Part shown: in pieces, positions 29,909 to 39,478 of the stretch | Layout: each line of letters begins with the position of its first letter | How positions within the stretch are numbered: position 1 is the stretch's first letter | DNA from: Burkholderiaceae bacterium | GTDB taxonomy: Bacteria; Pseudomonadota; Gammaproteobacteria; Burkholderiales; Burkholderiaceae_D | Assembly (NCBI GenBank): GCA_030158675.1 | Contig: JAOASL010000048.1 | Location: forward strand, 38,203-102,202 | Reading direction: 5' to 3' | DNA length: 64,000 bases | The notes under the pieces: generated by a model | What the model was told of the DNA's origin: nothing | The model's database searches: none | What the model saw: only the letters and a program-made list of their open reading frames with translations | Translations under genes and position numbers: made by a program

Positions 29909-31090
29909 TTACATCATCTCCACTGCCAGCGCCGTCGCCTCGCCGCCGCCGATGCACAGCGCCGCGATGCCGCGCTTGCCGCCGGTTTTCTTCAGCGCGC
30001 CAAGCAGCGTGACGATGATGCGCGCACCGGACGCGCCGATTGGATGGCCGAGCGCGCAGGCACCACCGTGAATATTGATTTTGTCGTGCGAGATCTCCAG
30101 GTCATGCATCGCCACCATGGCGACTGCGGCGAACGCCTCGTTGATTTCGAACAGATCGACTTCCTTCGTGTTCCAGCCGGTTTTTTTGTACAGTTTCTCG
30201 ATCGCGCCGACCGGGGCGGTGGTGAACCAGTTCGGTTCCTGCGAATGCCGGGTGTGCGCGACGATCTTTGCGATCGGCTTGGCGCCCAGTTTTTTCGCGG
30301 TCGATTCGCGCATCAGTACCAGGGCGGCCGCGCCGTCATTGATGGATGACGACGAGGCGGCCGTGATGGTGCCGTCTTTCTTGAACGCCGGCTTCAGCGC
30401 AGCAATCTTGTCGAGCTTCGCCTTCAGCGGGCCTTCGTCCTTGTCGATCAGCACATCACCACCACGACCCGACACGGTCACCGGCGCAATCTCCCACTGG
30501 AACGAGCCGTCGGCAGTCGCCGCCTGCGCGCGCTGCACCGACGCGATCGCATACGCATCCTGCGCCTCGCGCGTGAACTGGTATTTGGCCGAACAGTCTT
30601 CGGCGAAGGTGCCCATCGAACGGCCCTTGTCATACGCATCTTCGAGGCCGTCGAGCATCATGTGGTCATAGATCATGCCGTGACCGATGCGGTAGCCGCC
30701 ACGCGCCTTCGGGATCAGGTAAGGCGCGTTCGTCATCGATTCCATGCCGCCGGAGACCACAACCTCATTCGTGCCCGACAGCAGCGAATCGACACCATAG
30801 ATCGTCGCCTGCATCGCCGAACCGCACATCTTCGACAGCGTGACCGCGCCGGCCGACACCGGTATGCCGGCCTTGATGGCGGCCTGCCGGGCAGGCGCCT
30901 GGCCCTGCCCGGCCATGAGGCAGTTGCCGAGGATGACGTCGTTGACGACGTCGGGCGGGATGCCGGCACGCTCGATGGCGGCGCGGATCGCGACGGCGCC
31001 GAGTTCATGCGCGGACAGCGATGCAAAGTCGCTCTGGAAAGCGCCCATCGGGGTACGCGCCGCACCGACGATGACGATAGGATCTTGCAT
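29909..31090 (-). CDS. Acetyl-CoA C-acetyltransferase (thiolase)
   Basis: 393 residues from ATG 31090, chosen for the GGAG six bases upstream rather than ATG 31102. Active-site cysteine in TLSKMCGSAMQA, GHPIGASGARI, and the C-terminal CIGGGEATA complete the thiolase triad. It would cleave acetoacetyl-CoA, the product of acetoacetate activation after HMG-CoA lyase, into two acetyl-CoA. Confidence 0.92.
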   Translation of the reverse strand: MQDPIVIVGAARTPMGAFQSDFASLSAHELGAVAIRAAIERAGIPPDVVNDVILGNCLMAGQGQAPARQAAIKAGIPVSAGAVTLSKMCGSAMQATIYGVDSLLSGTNEVVVSGGMESMTNAPYLIPKARGGYRIGHGMIYDHMMLDGLEDAYDKGRSMGTFAEDCSAKYQFTREAQDAYAIASVQRAQAATADGSFQWEIAPVTVSGRGGDVLIDKDEGPLKAKLDKIAALKPAFKKDGTITAASSSSINDGAAALVLMRESTAKKLGAKPIAKIVAHTRHSQEPNWFTTAPVGAIEKLYKKTGWNTKEVDLFEINEAFAAVAMVAMHDLEISHDKINIHGGACALGHPIGASGARIIVTLLGALKKTGGKRGIAALCIGGGEATALAVEMM

Positions 31091-31108
31091 GAAGTTCTCC
31101 AATGAGGT

Positions 31109-32911
31109 TCAGGCCGCCTGTGCCGTCGGCAACGCCGACGTACCGCTGGCCTCTTGATTGATAAAGCGGATTTCTTGCGGATACGGGAATACGTCCTCGA
31201 CCTGGCCTGCGAGGATGCGCTCTTTTTTCTGGCGCCACCACGCAGCGGTCAGCAGCTCGGCGTGGTACTTCATGAAGTAATGCCGGACTTTCAGGTTCCC
31301 GAGCAGGAAAACGCCGAACTGCTCGGGGAACACGTCATTTTTCGCCACCGGATACCAAGGCTCGCTGGCCATCTCGTCTTCTTCATTGCGGGGCGTCGGT
31401 ATGTCGCGGAAATTGCAGTCGCTGATGTACTCGATCTCGTCGTAGTCGTAGAACACGACGCGCCCCTGGCGGGTCACGCCGAAGTTCTTGTACAGCATGT
31501 CGCCGGGGAAGATGTTTGCGGCAACCAGATCCTTGATCGCATTGCCGTATTCAAGTACGCCGTGCTCGAGTTTGGCGTCGTCGCCCGCGGCTTCGGCTTC
31601 GGTCAGCCAGATGTTCAGCGGCGTCATGCGACGTTCGATGTACAGGTGGCGCACGATCACCTGATCGCGATCTTCCTCGATCAGCGAGGGCGCGACCTGC
31701 TTGAGCTCGGCCAGCAGTTCGTCGGAGAAGCGCGAGCGCGGGAAGGCCACGTTCGAGTATTCAAGCGTGTCGGCCATGCGACCGACACGGTCGTGGTATT
31801 TCACTAGCAGGTATTTTTCCTTGACCAGTTCCCGCGTGGTTTCCTTCGGCGCCGGGAAAAAATCCTTGATCACCTTGAACACATACGGGAAGGACGGCAG
31901 CGCGAATACCACCATCACCAGGCCGCGGATGCCGGGCGCGATCGCGAACCGGTCCGACGAATGCGCGAGATGATGCAGGAAATCGCGATAGAAGCCGGCC
32001 TTGCCCTGCTTTTGCAGGCCGAGAATGGTGTAGATCTCGCTGCGCGGCTTGCTCGGCATGAGGGTGCGCAGGAATTTCACGTAAGCCGATGGCACTTCCA
32101 TGTCGACCAGGAAGTACGCGCGCGTGAACGAGAACAGCAAGATGATTTGGCCGGAATCGGTCAGCACGGTATCCAGGTAAAGGCCGCCGACCCGGCTGTG
32201 CAGCACCGGGACCACAAATCCGTACGAATGATTGCCGTTGACCAGCTTGCCGACCAGGTAGGCGCCCTTGTTGCGGTAGAAAGGCGACGACAGCACCTGT
32301 ATCTGCTGGTTGGCTTCGGTCGGCTGGCCGGCCAGCAGCGTGCGCAGCCGCGCCTCGACCAGTGCGATATCGCGATCAAGGTCGACGAACTCGCCGTTGA
32401 ACTGGAAATTCGTGACCATCCGCGTCAATGAAGCGCGCAATCCGTCCTTGCCCGGATAGTAGACGCGATAGACCGGCATACCGTCGCGCGGCTCGATGTA
32501 TTCGGTCGACAGCGTCGGCCAGACGAAGATGAAATCGTTGTTGAAATACGTGCGATGCAGGATGTTGCAGCAGACCGAGTTGAAGAAGGTCTCGGCCAGC
32601 TCCGGCTGCCGGTGCTCGGTCAGCATGCCGATGTAGTGCAGCTTCACTTCGCGCCAGACGGCGTCGGTCAGCTCCTCCTCGTCATATTCATCTTCCAGCG
32701 CCTGCACGCATTCCTGCACGCGGTGGTCATAGAAGGCGATGCGCTCACGTGCCTCGGCCTGCGCGACCGTCCAGGTCATTTGCTCGAAATGGCGGCGCGC
32801 AGCCTGGCTCGATTGACGGAACAGCCGGTAGTGCTTGTCGAAGCCGTCGAGAATCACGCGGGCAATGTCGAAGGCGATCTGTGACGATAGAAGTTTGGGG
32901 AAGTGCTGCAT
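31109..32911 (-). CDS. aceK: Isocitrate dehydrogenase kinase/phosphatase
   Basis: 600 residues from ATG 32911 (M12 of the longest frame), close to E. coli AceK. It phosphorylates and dephosphorylates isocitrate dehydrogenase to divert flux into the glyoxylate shunt. The conserved regulatory/ATP region [20 protein letters not shown] and [18 protein letters not shown] are present. It sits between liuA and the thiolase gene. Leucine yields acetyl-CoA and acetoacetate, so control of the glyoxylate shunt makes physiological sense. aceA and aceB are not in the window. Confidence 0.95.
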   Translation of the reverse strand: MQHFPKLLSSQIAFDIARVILDGFDKHYRLFRQSSQAARRHFEQMTWTVAQAEARERIAFYDHRVQECVQALEDEYDEEELTDAVWREVKLHYIGMLTEHRQPELAETFFNSVCCNILHRTYFNNDFIFVWPTLSTEYIEPRDGMPVYRVYYPGKDGLRASLTRMVTNFQFNGEFVDLDRDIALVEARLRTLLAGQPTEANQQIQVLSSPFYRNKGAYLVGKLVNGNHSYGFVVPVLHSRVGGLYLDTVLTDSGQIILLFSFTRAYFLVDMEVPSAYVKFLRTLMPSKPRSEIYTILGLQKQGKAGFYRDFLHHLAHSSDRFAIAPGIRGLVMVVFALPSFPYVFKVIKDFFPAPKETTRELVKEKYLLVKYHDRVGRMADTLEYSNVAFPRSRFSDELLAELKQVAPSLIEEDRDQVIVRHLYIERRMTPLNIWLTEAEAAGDDAKLEHGVLEYGNAIKDLVAANIFPGDMLYKNFGVTRQGRVVFYDYDEIEYISDCNFRDIPTPRNEEDEMASEPWYPVAKNDVFPEQFGVFLLGNLKVRHYFMKYHAELLTAAWWRQKKERILAGQVEDVFPYPQEIRFINQEASGTSALPTAQAA

Positions 32912-32927
32912 CGGTTCGGTCGTCCTG

Positions 32928-34112
32928 TCAGGCGGTTTCAGCAAACAGCTCGCGACCGATCAGCATGCGACGAATCTCACTGGTGCCGGCACCGATTTCG
33001 TACAGCTTGGCATCGCGCCACAGCCGACCGGTCGGATAATCATTGATGTAGCCATTGCCGCCCAGCGCCTGGATCGCCTCGCCGGCCATCCAGGTCGCCT
33101 TCTCGGCCGCGTACAGAATCGCGCCGGCGGCATCCTTGCGCAGCGCACGAACCTGCTCGGGCAGCTTCGCACGGTCACAGGCCTGCCCGACGGCATACAC
33201 ATAGGCCTTGCAGGCCATCATGGTGGAGTACATGTCGGCAAGCTTGCCCTGCATGAGCTGGAATTCGCCGATCGGCTGGCCGAACTGTTTGCGTTCGTGC
33301 ACATACGGCACCACGACATCCATGCAAGCCTGCATGATGCCGAGCGGTCCGCCGGACAGCACGGCGCGCTCGTAATCCAGACCCGACATGAGCACGTTGA
33401 CACCGCGACCGAGGCCGCCAAGCACGTTCTCGGCCGGCACTTCGCAATCCTGGAACACCAGCTCGCCGGTGTGCGAGCCGCGCATGCCGAGCTTGTCGAG
33501 CTTTTGCGCGACCGAGAACCCTTTGAAGCCCTTTTCGATCAGGAAGGCGGTGATGCCGCGCGGACCGGCCTCGAAATCATTTTTCGCGTACACCACCAGC
33601 ACGTCGGCGTCGGGGCCGTTGGTGATCCACATTTTGCTGCCGTTCAGCACCCAGCGGTCGCCACGGAAGTCGGCACGCAGGCGCATGCTGACCACATCCG
33701 AGCCGGCGTTCGGTTCCGACATCGCGAGCGCGCCGACGTGTTCGCCGGAGATCAGCTTCGGCAGATATGTCGTGCGCTGCTCCGGCGTGCCATTGCGGCG
33801 GATCTGATTCACGCACAAATTCGAGTGCGCGCCATACGACAGGCCGACCGATGCGGAAGCGCGCGAGATCTCTTCCATGGCAATGATATGTGCGAGATAG
33901 CCGAGCGCGGCGCCGCCGTATTGCTCGTCGGCGGTGATGCCGAGCAGGCCGAGATCGCCCATCTTGCGCCACAGATCCATCGGGAACTGGTCGCTGCGAT
34001 CGATCTCGGCGGCACGCGGCGCGATCTCGGCGTCGGCAAACTGGCGCACGGCGTCGCGCAGCGCGGCGATGTCCTCGCCATGGTCAAAGCTGAGGCCGGG
34101 CAAATCGATCAT
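32928..34112 (-). CDS. liuA: Isovaleryl-CoA dehydrogenase
   Basis: 394 residues with a strong ribosome site (AGGAGACACC) before ATG 34112. The diagnostic [16 protein letters not shown] places the catalytic glutamate in the internal position specific to isovaleryl-CoA dehydrogenases, and [22 protein letters not shown] and [19 protein letters not shown] (no Glu at the C-terminal site) agree. It oxidises isovaleryl-CoA to 3-methylcrotonyl-CoA, the first committed step of the cluster. Confidence 0.95.
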   Translation of the reverse strand: MIDLPGLSFDHGEDIAALRDAVRQFADAEIAPRAAEIDRSDQFPMDLWRKMGDLGLLGITADEQYGGAALGYLAHIIAMEEISRASASVGLSYGAHSNLCVNQIRRNGTPEQRTTYLPKLISGEHVGALAMSEPNAGSDVVSMRLRADFRGDRWVLNGSKMWITNGPDADVLVVYAKNDFEAGPRGITAFLIEKGFKGFSVAQKLDKLGMRGSHTGELVFQDCEVPAENVLGGLGRGVNVLMSGLDYERAVLSGGPLGIMQACMDVVVPYVHERKQFGQPIGEFQLMQGKLADMYSTMMACKAYVYAVGQACDRAKLPEQVRALRKDAAGAILYAAEKATWMAGEAIQALGGNGYINDYPTGRLWRDAKLYEIGAGTSEIRRMLIGRELFAETA

Positions 34113-34178
34113 GGTGTCTCCTGGGCGGGTTGTCGTTGATGGTTGTTCGATACGCTGGTGGCTGCGAGCCGCGCGACT

Positions 34179-34613
34179 TCAGGCCGCGCGGACATCGTCG
34201 GGGTCGCCGGCTTTCGCGTCGCCCGGCATTGGCCGACCGTCGTCGAGCATGCGGTGGCACTGCTCTTCATGCGCGGCGATCTCGGCCAGCGTGACTTCGA
34301 TGTCCTCGCGCTGCTGCTCGAGCGACTCGCGATGGCGTGCAAGCACATTCAGAAAGCGTTTGAGCTGCGCAGACGAATCTTTCGGCGACTCGTACATGTC
34401 GACCAGGTCCTTGATCTCGGACAGCGTCAGCCCAAGGCGCTTGCCGCGCAGCGTGAGTTTCAGGCGGGTGCGGTCACGCGCGCCATAGACGCGCGTGCGG
34501 CCGCCGGTGCCTTCGCGGCTGGGGCTGAGCAAGCCCTGGTCTTCATAGAAGCGGATCGCGCGCGGCGTGATATCGAATTCGCGTGCCAGCTCGGTGATGG
34601 TGTAAGTGCCCAT
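34179..34613 (-). CDS. liuR: MerR-family regulator of leucine/isovalerate catabolism
   Basis: 144 residues, ribosome site GGAGACC before ATG 34613. An N-terminal MerR winged helix (YTITELAREFDITPRAIRFYEDQGLL) is given as landmark residues ~4-29, then a coiled-coil dimer helix (HRESLEQQREDIEV) with no C-terminal metal-binding cysteines. In other proteobacteria a MerR protein in this position (LiuR) represses the liu genes. The palindromic promoter just upstream supports autoregulated control of the whole run. Confidence 0.88.
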   Translation of the reverse strand: MGTYTITELAREFDITPRAIRFYEDQGLLSPSREGTGGRTRVYGARDRTRLKLTLRGKRLGLTLSEIKDLVDMYESPKDSSAQLKRFLNVLARHRESLEQQREDIEVTLAEIAAHEEQCHRMLDDGRPMPGDAKAGDPDDVRAA

Positions 34614-34672
34614 GGTCTCCGGATCGCAGGCCGGTTCCGTCCACGCGCCCTTGCGACACAGGAGGATTCGGC

Positions 34673-34703
34673 TTGCTAGAATGGACGTTTACGTAAACGT
34701 CAA
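34673..34703 (-). promoter_or_regulatory. MerR-type promoter/operator of the liu operon
   Basis: On the minus strand, -35 TTGACG (34703-34698) and -10 TAGCAA (34678-34673) are separated by 19 bp, the long spacing typical of MerR-controlled promoters. A perfect 18-bp palindrome GACGTTTACGTAAACGTC (34684-34701) overlaps the -35 and fills most of the spacer. It is the obvious LiuR operator and lies 71-88 bp upstream of liuR. Confidence 0.8.
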
Positions 34704-34787
34704 TTGCCGGCTATTGTAGGCGGGACGCAGGGGATTGGGAATCCCTGCCCCTTGTCTGTCAGCCCGAAGATGTCAGACCGAAGAAAA

Positions 34788-35837
34788 ATGAATCCACAAG
34801 AGTCCGAACTCATCTATCCGCTGGGCGACACCCTGCCCGCCACCGGCCACACGATTGAAATCGCGCCCGGCGTGCACTGGCTGCGCATGACGCTGCCTTT
34901 TGCGCTGAACCACATCAACCTCTGGCTGCTGGAGGACGGCGATGGTTGGACCGTGATCGACTGCGGCATTGCAAATGAGGCAACGCGCGCTGCCTGGGAG
35001 CAGGTATTTGCGCAGACACTGGACGGCCGCCCGATCACTCGCGTGATCGCGACCCACTGCCATCCGGACCATGTCGGACTGGCACACTGGTTGTGCGAGC
35101 GCTGGGATGCGTCGCTGTGGATGACGGTCGGCGAGTACGGGTTCGCACGCATGATGGCGGCCGCGCTGCCCGGCGCCGACGGTCCGTCCATGGTGCCGCA
35201 TTTCCGCCGCCACGGCCTGACCGATCCCGACCTGATGGCGCAGCTCGACGGGCGCAAAAACTATTACACGACGCTGGTGCCGAAGGTGCCCGAGCATTTC
35301 CTCCGGCTTGATGAACGCTATCCGCTGCGTATCGGCGCGCACGACTGGCGCGTGATCACCGGCACCGGCCATTCACCCGAGCATGCGGCGCTGTACTGCG
35401 ACGCGCTCGGCGTGCTGGTGTCGGGCGACATGGTGCTGCCGCGGATCTCGACGAATACTTCGGTGTTCGCCATCGAACCGGAAGCCGATGCGGTCGGCCA
35501 CTTCCTCGATTCCCTGCAAAAATTCCTGCCGCTGCCCGAGGGCACGCTGGTGCTGCCCTCCCATGGCAAGCCCTTTCGCGGGCTGCATCGCCGCATCGCG
35601 CAGCTGCAGGCGCATCATGCCGACCGGCTCGACGAAGTGCGCCTGGCCTGTGCGACGCCGCAATCGGCGGCCGACATCGTGCCGCTGATGTTCCCGCGCG
35701 AGCTGGACACACACCAGCTGAGCTTCGCGATGGGTGAGGCGCTCGCGCACCTGCACCGGCTGTGGCAGGCCGGCGAAGTCCGTCGCGTGGCCGGCGACGA
35801 CGGTGTGCTGCGCTTCGTGCGCACCGCTGGTGCATAA
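34788..35837 (+). CDS. MBL-fold metallo-hydrolase, glyoxalase-II-like
   Basis: 349 residues from ATG 34788 (GAAGA upstream; ATG 34770 is in frame). Metal-site motifs THCHPDHVGLAHWL, GTGHSPEHAALYC and LPSHGKPF are all present. The C-terminal ~90 residues are helical (contains PLMFPRELDTHQLSFAMGEA), as in a broad family of putative acyl-CoA or lactone hydrolases. It is divergent from liuR and shares its upstream region, so LiuR might regulate it too. Confidence 0.85.
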   Translation: MNPQESELIYPLGDTLPATGHTIEIAPGVHWLRMTLPFALNHINLWLLEDGDGWTVIDCGIANEATRAAWEQVFAQTLDGRPITRVIATHCHPDHVGLAHWLCERWDASLWMTVGEYGFARMMAAALPGADGPSMVPHFRRHGLTDPDLMAQLDGRKNYYTTLVPKVPEHFLRLDERYPLRIGAHDWRVITGTGHSPEHAALYCDALGVLVSGDMVLPRISTNTSVFAIEPEADAVGHFLDSLQKFLPLPEGTLVLPSHGKPFRGLHRRIAQLQAHHADRLDEVRLACATPQSAADIVPLMFPRELDTHQLSFAMGEALAHLHRLWQAGEVRRVAGDDGVLRFVRTAGA

Positions 35838-35942
35838 ACGGGTTTCTCCCGCCTCTTTCTGACAGCCGCCGTGACGCGCGTACCGGCTTTCGTCCGGCAT
35901 CGCTGAGCGGCCGCTGCAATCAATTACGGCGGTGATTCAGCT

Positions 35943-35999
35943 TTGACAGTTTTTCAATTTTCATTTTTTTACCCACAATCGAGTCAGCAACAACTGACT
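35943..35999 (+). promoter_or_regulatory. Possible promoter and operator of the HTH gene
   Basis: TTGACA at 35943-35948 is a consensus -35, followed by a very T-rich stretch without a good -10. An inverted repeat AGTCAG-CAACAA-CTGACT at 35982-35999 lies 30 bases before the start of the HTH regulator and could be its own operator. Both assignments rest on pattern only. Confidence 0.35.
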
Positions 36000-36029
36000 G
36001 TTACGTGCCGGTGTGGAATAGTCGCTGGC

Positions 36030-36419
36030 ATGAGCTCGTCACTAGAACGTCTGGCATTCAGCCAGAGGCTGCAACAAGCACTGAACAACGCGGATCACTC
36101 GCCCAGCAGCCCAACCTTGCTGGCGCGAGAGTTCAACCTTCACTTCAACGGAAACCCTGTCACTGCGCATGCGGCGCGAAAATGGCTGCAAGGTGAATCG
36201 ATCCCCACACAGGAAAAACTGCGTGCGCTGGCAAACTGGCTGGACGTCCCGGCCGACTGGCTGCGCTTCGGCACGCTGGAGACACCAAAGGAATCCGATC
36301 TGGCTCAGTCGCCTACCGATATCAAGCTGAACGCGCAATTGCGGCAACTCGACGATCATCATCGCGCGCTCGTCTATGAGTTCGCGCGCATGCTGGTGAA
36401 GAACAGCAAGGGCAAGTGA
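36030..36419 (+). CDS. Small helix-turn-helix regulator
   Basis: 129 residues from ATG 36030. The central part (FSQRLQQALNNA, LAREFNLHFNGNPVTAHAAR, KWLQGESIPTQEKLRALANW) reads as an XRE/CI-like HTH of the type found in beta-proteobacterial transcriptional regulators, followed by LDVPADWLRFG. The C-terminal ~35 residues are a helical tail. Targets unknown; an inverted repeat upstream suggests autoregulation. Confidence 0.75.
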   Translation: MSSSLERLAFSQRLQQALNNADHSPSSPTLLAREFNLHFNGNPVTAHAARKWLQGESIPTQEKLRALANWLDVPADWLRFGTLETPKESDLAQSPTDIKLNAQLRQLDDHHRALVYEFARMLVKNSKGK

Positions 36420-36448
36420 GCGCCTGCGCTGTCCGTGCCGCAAAGGGC

Positions 36449-37237
36449 TCAGCTTGCGGACAACGCGCGCAAGTAGCGCAGCCCGTCAATCGCGCGGCTG
36501 CCGTACCAGGACAACATCTCACCGTCGACCAGCCGCACCGGCTTGCCGAGCTGCTTTTCCAGCGCGTCCACATGCGCTTCGGTGAAACGATACGGTTCGC
36601 TCGACAACAAGACTTCGTCGATGGCGTTAGCCAGCGCATCGCTCCAGCGGAATTCCGGATAGCGTCGCTCTGACGGCGCTTCCCATTGCTGCCAGCCGAC
36701 CAGCGCAAGCATGCGTGCGATATAGGTGTCACGCGAGACCGTCATCCACGGATCCTGCCAGATGCAGTACAGCACGCGCCGCCTGTGGCCGGCGCCAGCG
36801 AGCGTCGGCGCATACTCGCGCTCGAATGCGGCGCATAGCGCGTCGGCCTGCGCCTCCGCGCCGAACAGGCCGCCGATCAGCCGATACAGCGCGAGATTGT
36901 CGCGCGGTGCGACCGGGTGCGTGACAACCACATGCGGCACAAATTCGGCCAGCTGATCGACGGTCGGCTTCTCGTTCTCGTCGATGTTCACCAGCAGGTG
37001 CGTGGGCGCCAGCCGACGGATCTTCTCCAGGTTCACGTCCTTGGTGCCGCCGATTTTCGGCACGGCGGCGAGCTCGGCGGCCGGGTGGATGCAAAAGCCG
37101 GTGCGGCCAACCAGATAACGTGCCAGCCCGAGCGCGCAGACCAGCTCGGTGACCGACGGCACCAGCGACACGATGCGCGGATCAGCGTCGGCCGGGCGGT
37201 GCTGCCGGCCGACCGCGTCGATCAGGAACGGATTCAT
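36449..37237 (-). CDS. BtuF/TroA-like cobalamin-binding-type protein
   Basis: 262 residues with the helical-backbone metal-receptor fold: RIVSLVPSVTELVCALGLA near residue 21, GGTKDVNLEKIRRLAPTHLL, and YCIWQDPWMTVSRDTYIARML in the second lobe. Unlike true periplasmic BtuF there is no signal peptide, so it is probably cytoplasmic or its export differs. Proteins of this type are often annotated as cobalamin-binding. Start overlaps the SDR stop (ATGA). Confidence 0.8.
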   Translation of the reverse strand: MNPFLIDAVGRQHRPADADPRIVSLVPSVTELVCALGLARYLVGRTGFCIHPAAELAAVPKIGGTKDVNLEKIRRLAPTHLLVNIDENEKPTVDQLAEFVPHVVVTHPVAPRDNLALYRLIGGLFGAEAQADALCAAFEREYAPTLAGAGHRRRVLYCIWQDPWMTVSRDTYIARMLALVGWQQWEAPSERRYPEFRWSDALANAIDEVLLSSEPYRFTEAHVDALEKQLGKPVRLVDGEMLSWYGSRAIDGLRYLRALSAS

Positions 37238-38031
37238 GGCGGAGGATTGAGTTCGTCGAATGAGGGTTTGTGCGGCGCGCGCGCAAACAGCGCGTCATAC
37301 AGCCAGTTCGGCAACGCGCGCAGCAGCCACGACACGCCGCGCATTGGCCACGGGATTACCGCATAGCTGCGGCCAGCATCGATCACGCGCCACGCGCGTT
37401 GCGCGAAGCGGTCGGCCCGCAGCAGGAAGGGCATCGGATAGTCATTCACTCGCGTCATCGGCGTGTCGATGTAGCCGGGCGCGATCGTCACCACGCCGAT
37501 GCCATGCCGGCGCAATTCGATGCGCAGCGATTCGCAATAGCTGATCACGGCCGCTTTGGAGGCGCTGTAGGCCTCGGCGCCCGGTAGTCCGCGAATGCCG
37601 GCGACGCTGCCGATGCCGACCAGCCGCAGGCCGCGCTCGCCGGCAGCGGCCTGAGTTTTCATGCTGTCGATGAACGGCGCGAAGGTGGCGGCGGTGGCGA
37701 CGACATTCGTGCGGATGATGCGCTCAAACACCTCAAGGTCGCCGCTGCGCTCGGTCAGCGTGCCATACGAGATACCGGCGTTGGCGATGACGATATCGAC
37801 GCCGCCCATGCGCTGCACGAAGTCGGCCGCGGCGGCGCGCAGTGCAGCGTTGTCATTCACGTCGGCCGGATAGATCGCGTGCAGCGATGGGTTCGGCAGA
37901 CTGGCGGCAATCTGCTGCAGCGCCGCCTCGCGGCGGGCCAGCAGGCCGACGCAGGCGCCGCGCGACGCATATTCGCGCGCGAGGGCCTCGCCGAGGCCGC
38001 TCGACGCGCCGGTAATGAAGACGCGCTTCAC
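37234..38031 (-). CDS. Short-chain dehydrogenase/reductase
   Basis: 265 residues if it starts at GTG 38031 (product begins (M)KRVFITGASSGLGEALA). The frame continues to a TTG at 38082, but neither start has a clear ribosome site, so the start is uncertain. Rossmann glycine motif TGASSGLGEA, NAG in VIANAGIS, and catalytic YSASK are intact. A C-terminal segment (WPMRGVSWLLRALPNWLYDALF) may associate with the membrane. It is coupled to the downstream BtuF-like gene by a 4-bp overlap. Confidence 0.85.
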   Translation of the reverse strand: MKRVFITGASSGLGEALAREYASRGACVGLLARREAALQQIAASLPNPSLHAIYPADVNDNAALRAAAADFVQRMGGVDIVIANAGISYGTLTERSGDLEVFERIIRTNVVATAATFAPFIDSMKTQAAAGERGLRLVGIGSVAGIRGLPGAEAYSASKAAVISYCESLRIELRRHGIGVVTIAPGYIDTPMTRVNDYPMPFLLRADRFAQRAWRVIDAGRSYAVIPWPMRGVSWLLRALPNWLYDALFARAPHKPSFDELNPPP

Positions 38032-38091
38032 GGTAGAGGAGGTGGTGAGGTGCAAACGGCGCTGGTCAGCGCTGGCCAGCAACCGGATGCA

Positions 38092-38748
38092 TCACTTCGC
38101 TTTTTTCGCGACCAGCGCGTCCATCACTTGCAGCGTCGCGTTGTTCATCGCTTCTTCCGACGAACCGCGCATGGTCTTGCCCACCATGGCCGGCGACGTG
38201 ATGTACTGCCCGTCGATCGCGATAGTCGGCACGCCGTCGATGCGGAAGATGTCTTGCAGCTGGCGCACGCGGCTGACCTTGCTCTGCACGGTGAAGGAAT
38301 TGAAGGTCTCGGCGAATTTCTTCTGGTCGATATCCTGCTTGGCAATGAAGGCGAGGATCTCGTCCTCGCGATTAATCTTCATGCGCTGCTGGTGCACCGC
38401 GTCGAACACTACGCGATGCAGATCGAGGCGGCCCATCGCCTCCAGCGTGTAGTACAGCTTCTGCTGCGGCACGAAGGATTCGCGGAAGCCGACCGGTACG
38501 CGCTTCAACACGATCTTGTCGGCGTTCTTCTTCGCCCAGTCAGCAAGATAGGGCTCGAAGACGAAGCAGTGCGGGCAGTTGTACCAGAAGAACTCCAATA
38601 CCTCGACCTTCTTGCCGGACTCGGTCGGCTGCGCCTGCGGCAGGCGCAGGTATTCGACACCCTCGACCGGTGCATTCGGGGCAGCGGCGGCGGACAGCGC
38701 GACGAAGCCAAAGCTGGCGATACAGAGCAGGCGTTGCAGGATACGCAT
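38092..38748 (-). CDS. dsbA: Thiol:disulfide interchange protein DsbA
   Basis: 218 residues with ribosome site GAGGAA before ATG 38748. A signal peptide covers residues ~1-23; the thioredoxin-fold active site is CPHC (residues 58-61, in FFWYNCPHCFVFEP), and cis-proline is in GVPTIAIDGQY. It introduces disulfides into periplasmic proteins. It follows the argS and SPOR-protein genes in the same direction, an arrangement known in related betaproteobacteria. Confidence 0.93.
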   Translation of the reverse strand: MRILQRLLCIASFGFVALSAAAAPNAPVEGVEYLRLPQAQPTESGKKVEVLEFFWYNCPHCFVFEPYLADWAKKNADKIVLKRVPVGFRESFVPQQKLYYTLEAMGRLDLHRVVFDAVHQQRMKINREDEILAFIAKQDIDQKKFAETFNSFTVQSKVSRVRQLQDIFRIDGVPTIAIDGQYITSPAMVGKTMRGSSEEAMNNATLQVMDALVAKKAK

Positions 38749-38783
38749 CGATATTCCTCAGTCAGAAAAATTCGGTCAAAAAT

Positions 38784-39476
38784 TTATTTCGGGACGCGCA
38801 CGACGGCGACGTCCACGCCATTGTCGGAGAGCCGTGCACGCGCGCGATTCATGCTCTCGACATCTGCGAACGGACCCACGCGCACGCGGTACAGGCTGCC
38901 CTGCTCCGACTTGCGCTCGGCGATGCTGGCCGCCACGCCCATCAGCGCCAGTCGCGCCTTGGTCGCCTCGGCGTCCTGCTGCTCGCGGAACGCGCCCGCC
39001 TGCAGATAGTAAGTGAAACCTTCGCTGCCCGATGTGGACGAAACATTTGCTGACGCTGCCGGGGCTGCCGGGACTGCCGGCGCCGCAGATGGCGCAGATG
39101 GCGCAGATGCCGGCGGCTCCGCCGGCACGGAGACCGGCGCAGCCGGCGCATTGGCCGGCGCCGTCGCGGCCGTGCCGCCGTTGCCTGCCGGTGCGGACTT
39201 CGGCGCTGCCGGTTCGTGCGCAGGCTCGGCGGCCGCATCCTGCCCGACCGGCTCGCGGCGATCACGCGTACGACCGGGCAGTGATTTGTTCGGGTCGCCC
39301 AACTCGCCGTCCGATTGTGCCTGCTTGCCTATCCGGTCAACGAAGGGCAGCGGCGTCTTCAGGATCGTCATTGCCACGCCGACGGCGACGATCAGGCCGA
39401 TGATCAGGCCGATCAACAGGCCGGCGACGGTACCACCGTGCTGAAAAGACAGGTTGAAACGGTGTGATGCAATCAT
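38784..39476 (-). CDS. SPOR-domain protein (FtsN-like)
   Basis: 230 residues. A single membrane segment (about 17-39, TVAGLLIGLIIGLIVAVGVA) is followed by a long Ala/Pro-rich linker (~60-145) and a C-terminal SPOR domain (YYLQAGAFREQQDAEATKAR and YRVRVGPFADVESMNRAR). SPOR domains bind denuded septal peptidoglycan; the topology is that of FtsN, so a role in cell division is likely. ATG lies 2 bases after the argS stop. Confidence 0.9.
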   Translation of the reverse strand: MIASHRFNLSFQHGGTVAGLLIGLIIGLIVAVGVAMTILKTPLPFVDRIGKQAQSDGELGDPNKSLPGRTRDRREPVGQDAAAEPAHEPAAPKSAPAGNGGTAATAPANAPAAPVSVPAEPPASAPSAPSAAPAVPAAPAASANVSSTSGSEGFTYYLQAGAFREQQDAEATKARLALMGVAASIAERKSEQGSLYRVRVGPFADVESMNRARARLSDNGVDVAVVRVPK

Positions 39477-39478
39477 GC

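Noticed and set aside
36449..37237. A cobalamin riboswitch near the BtuF-like gene
   Set aside because: The upstream region is inside the overlapping SDR gene and shows no B12-box-like sequence.
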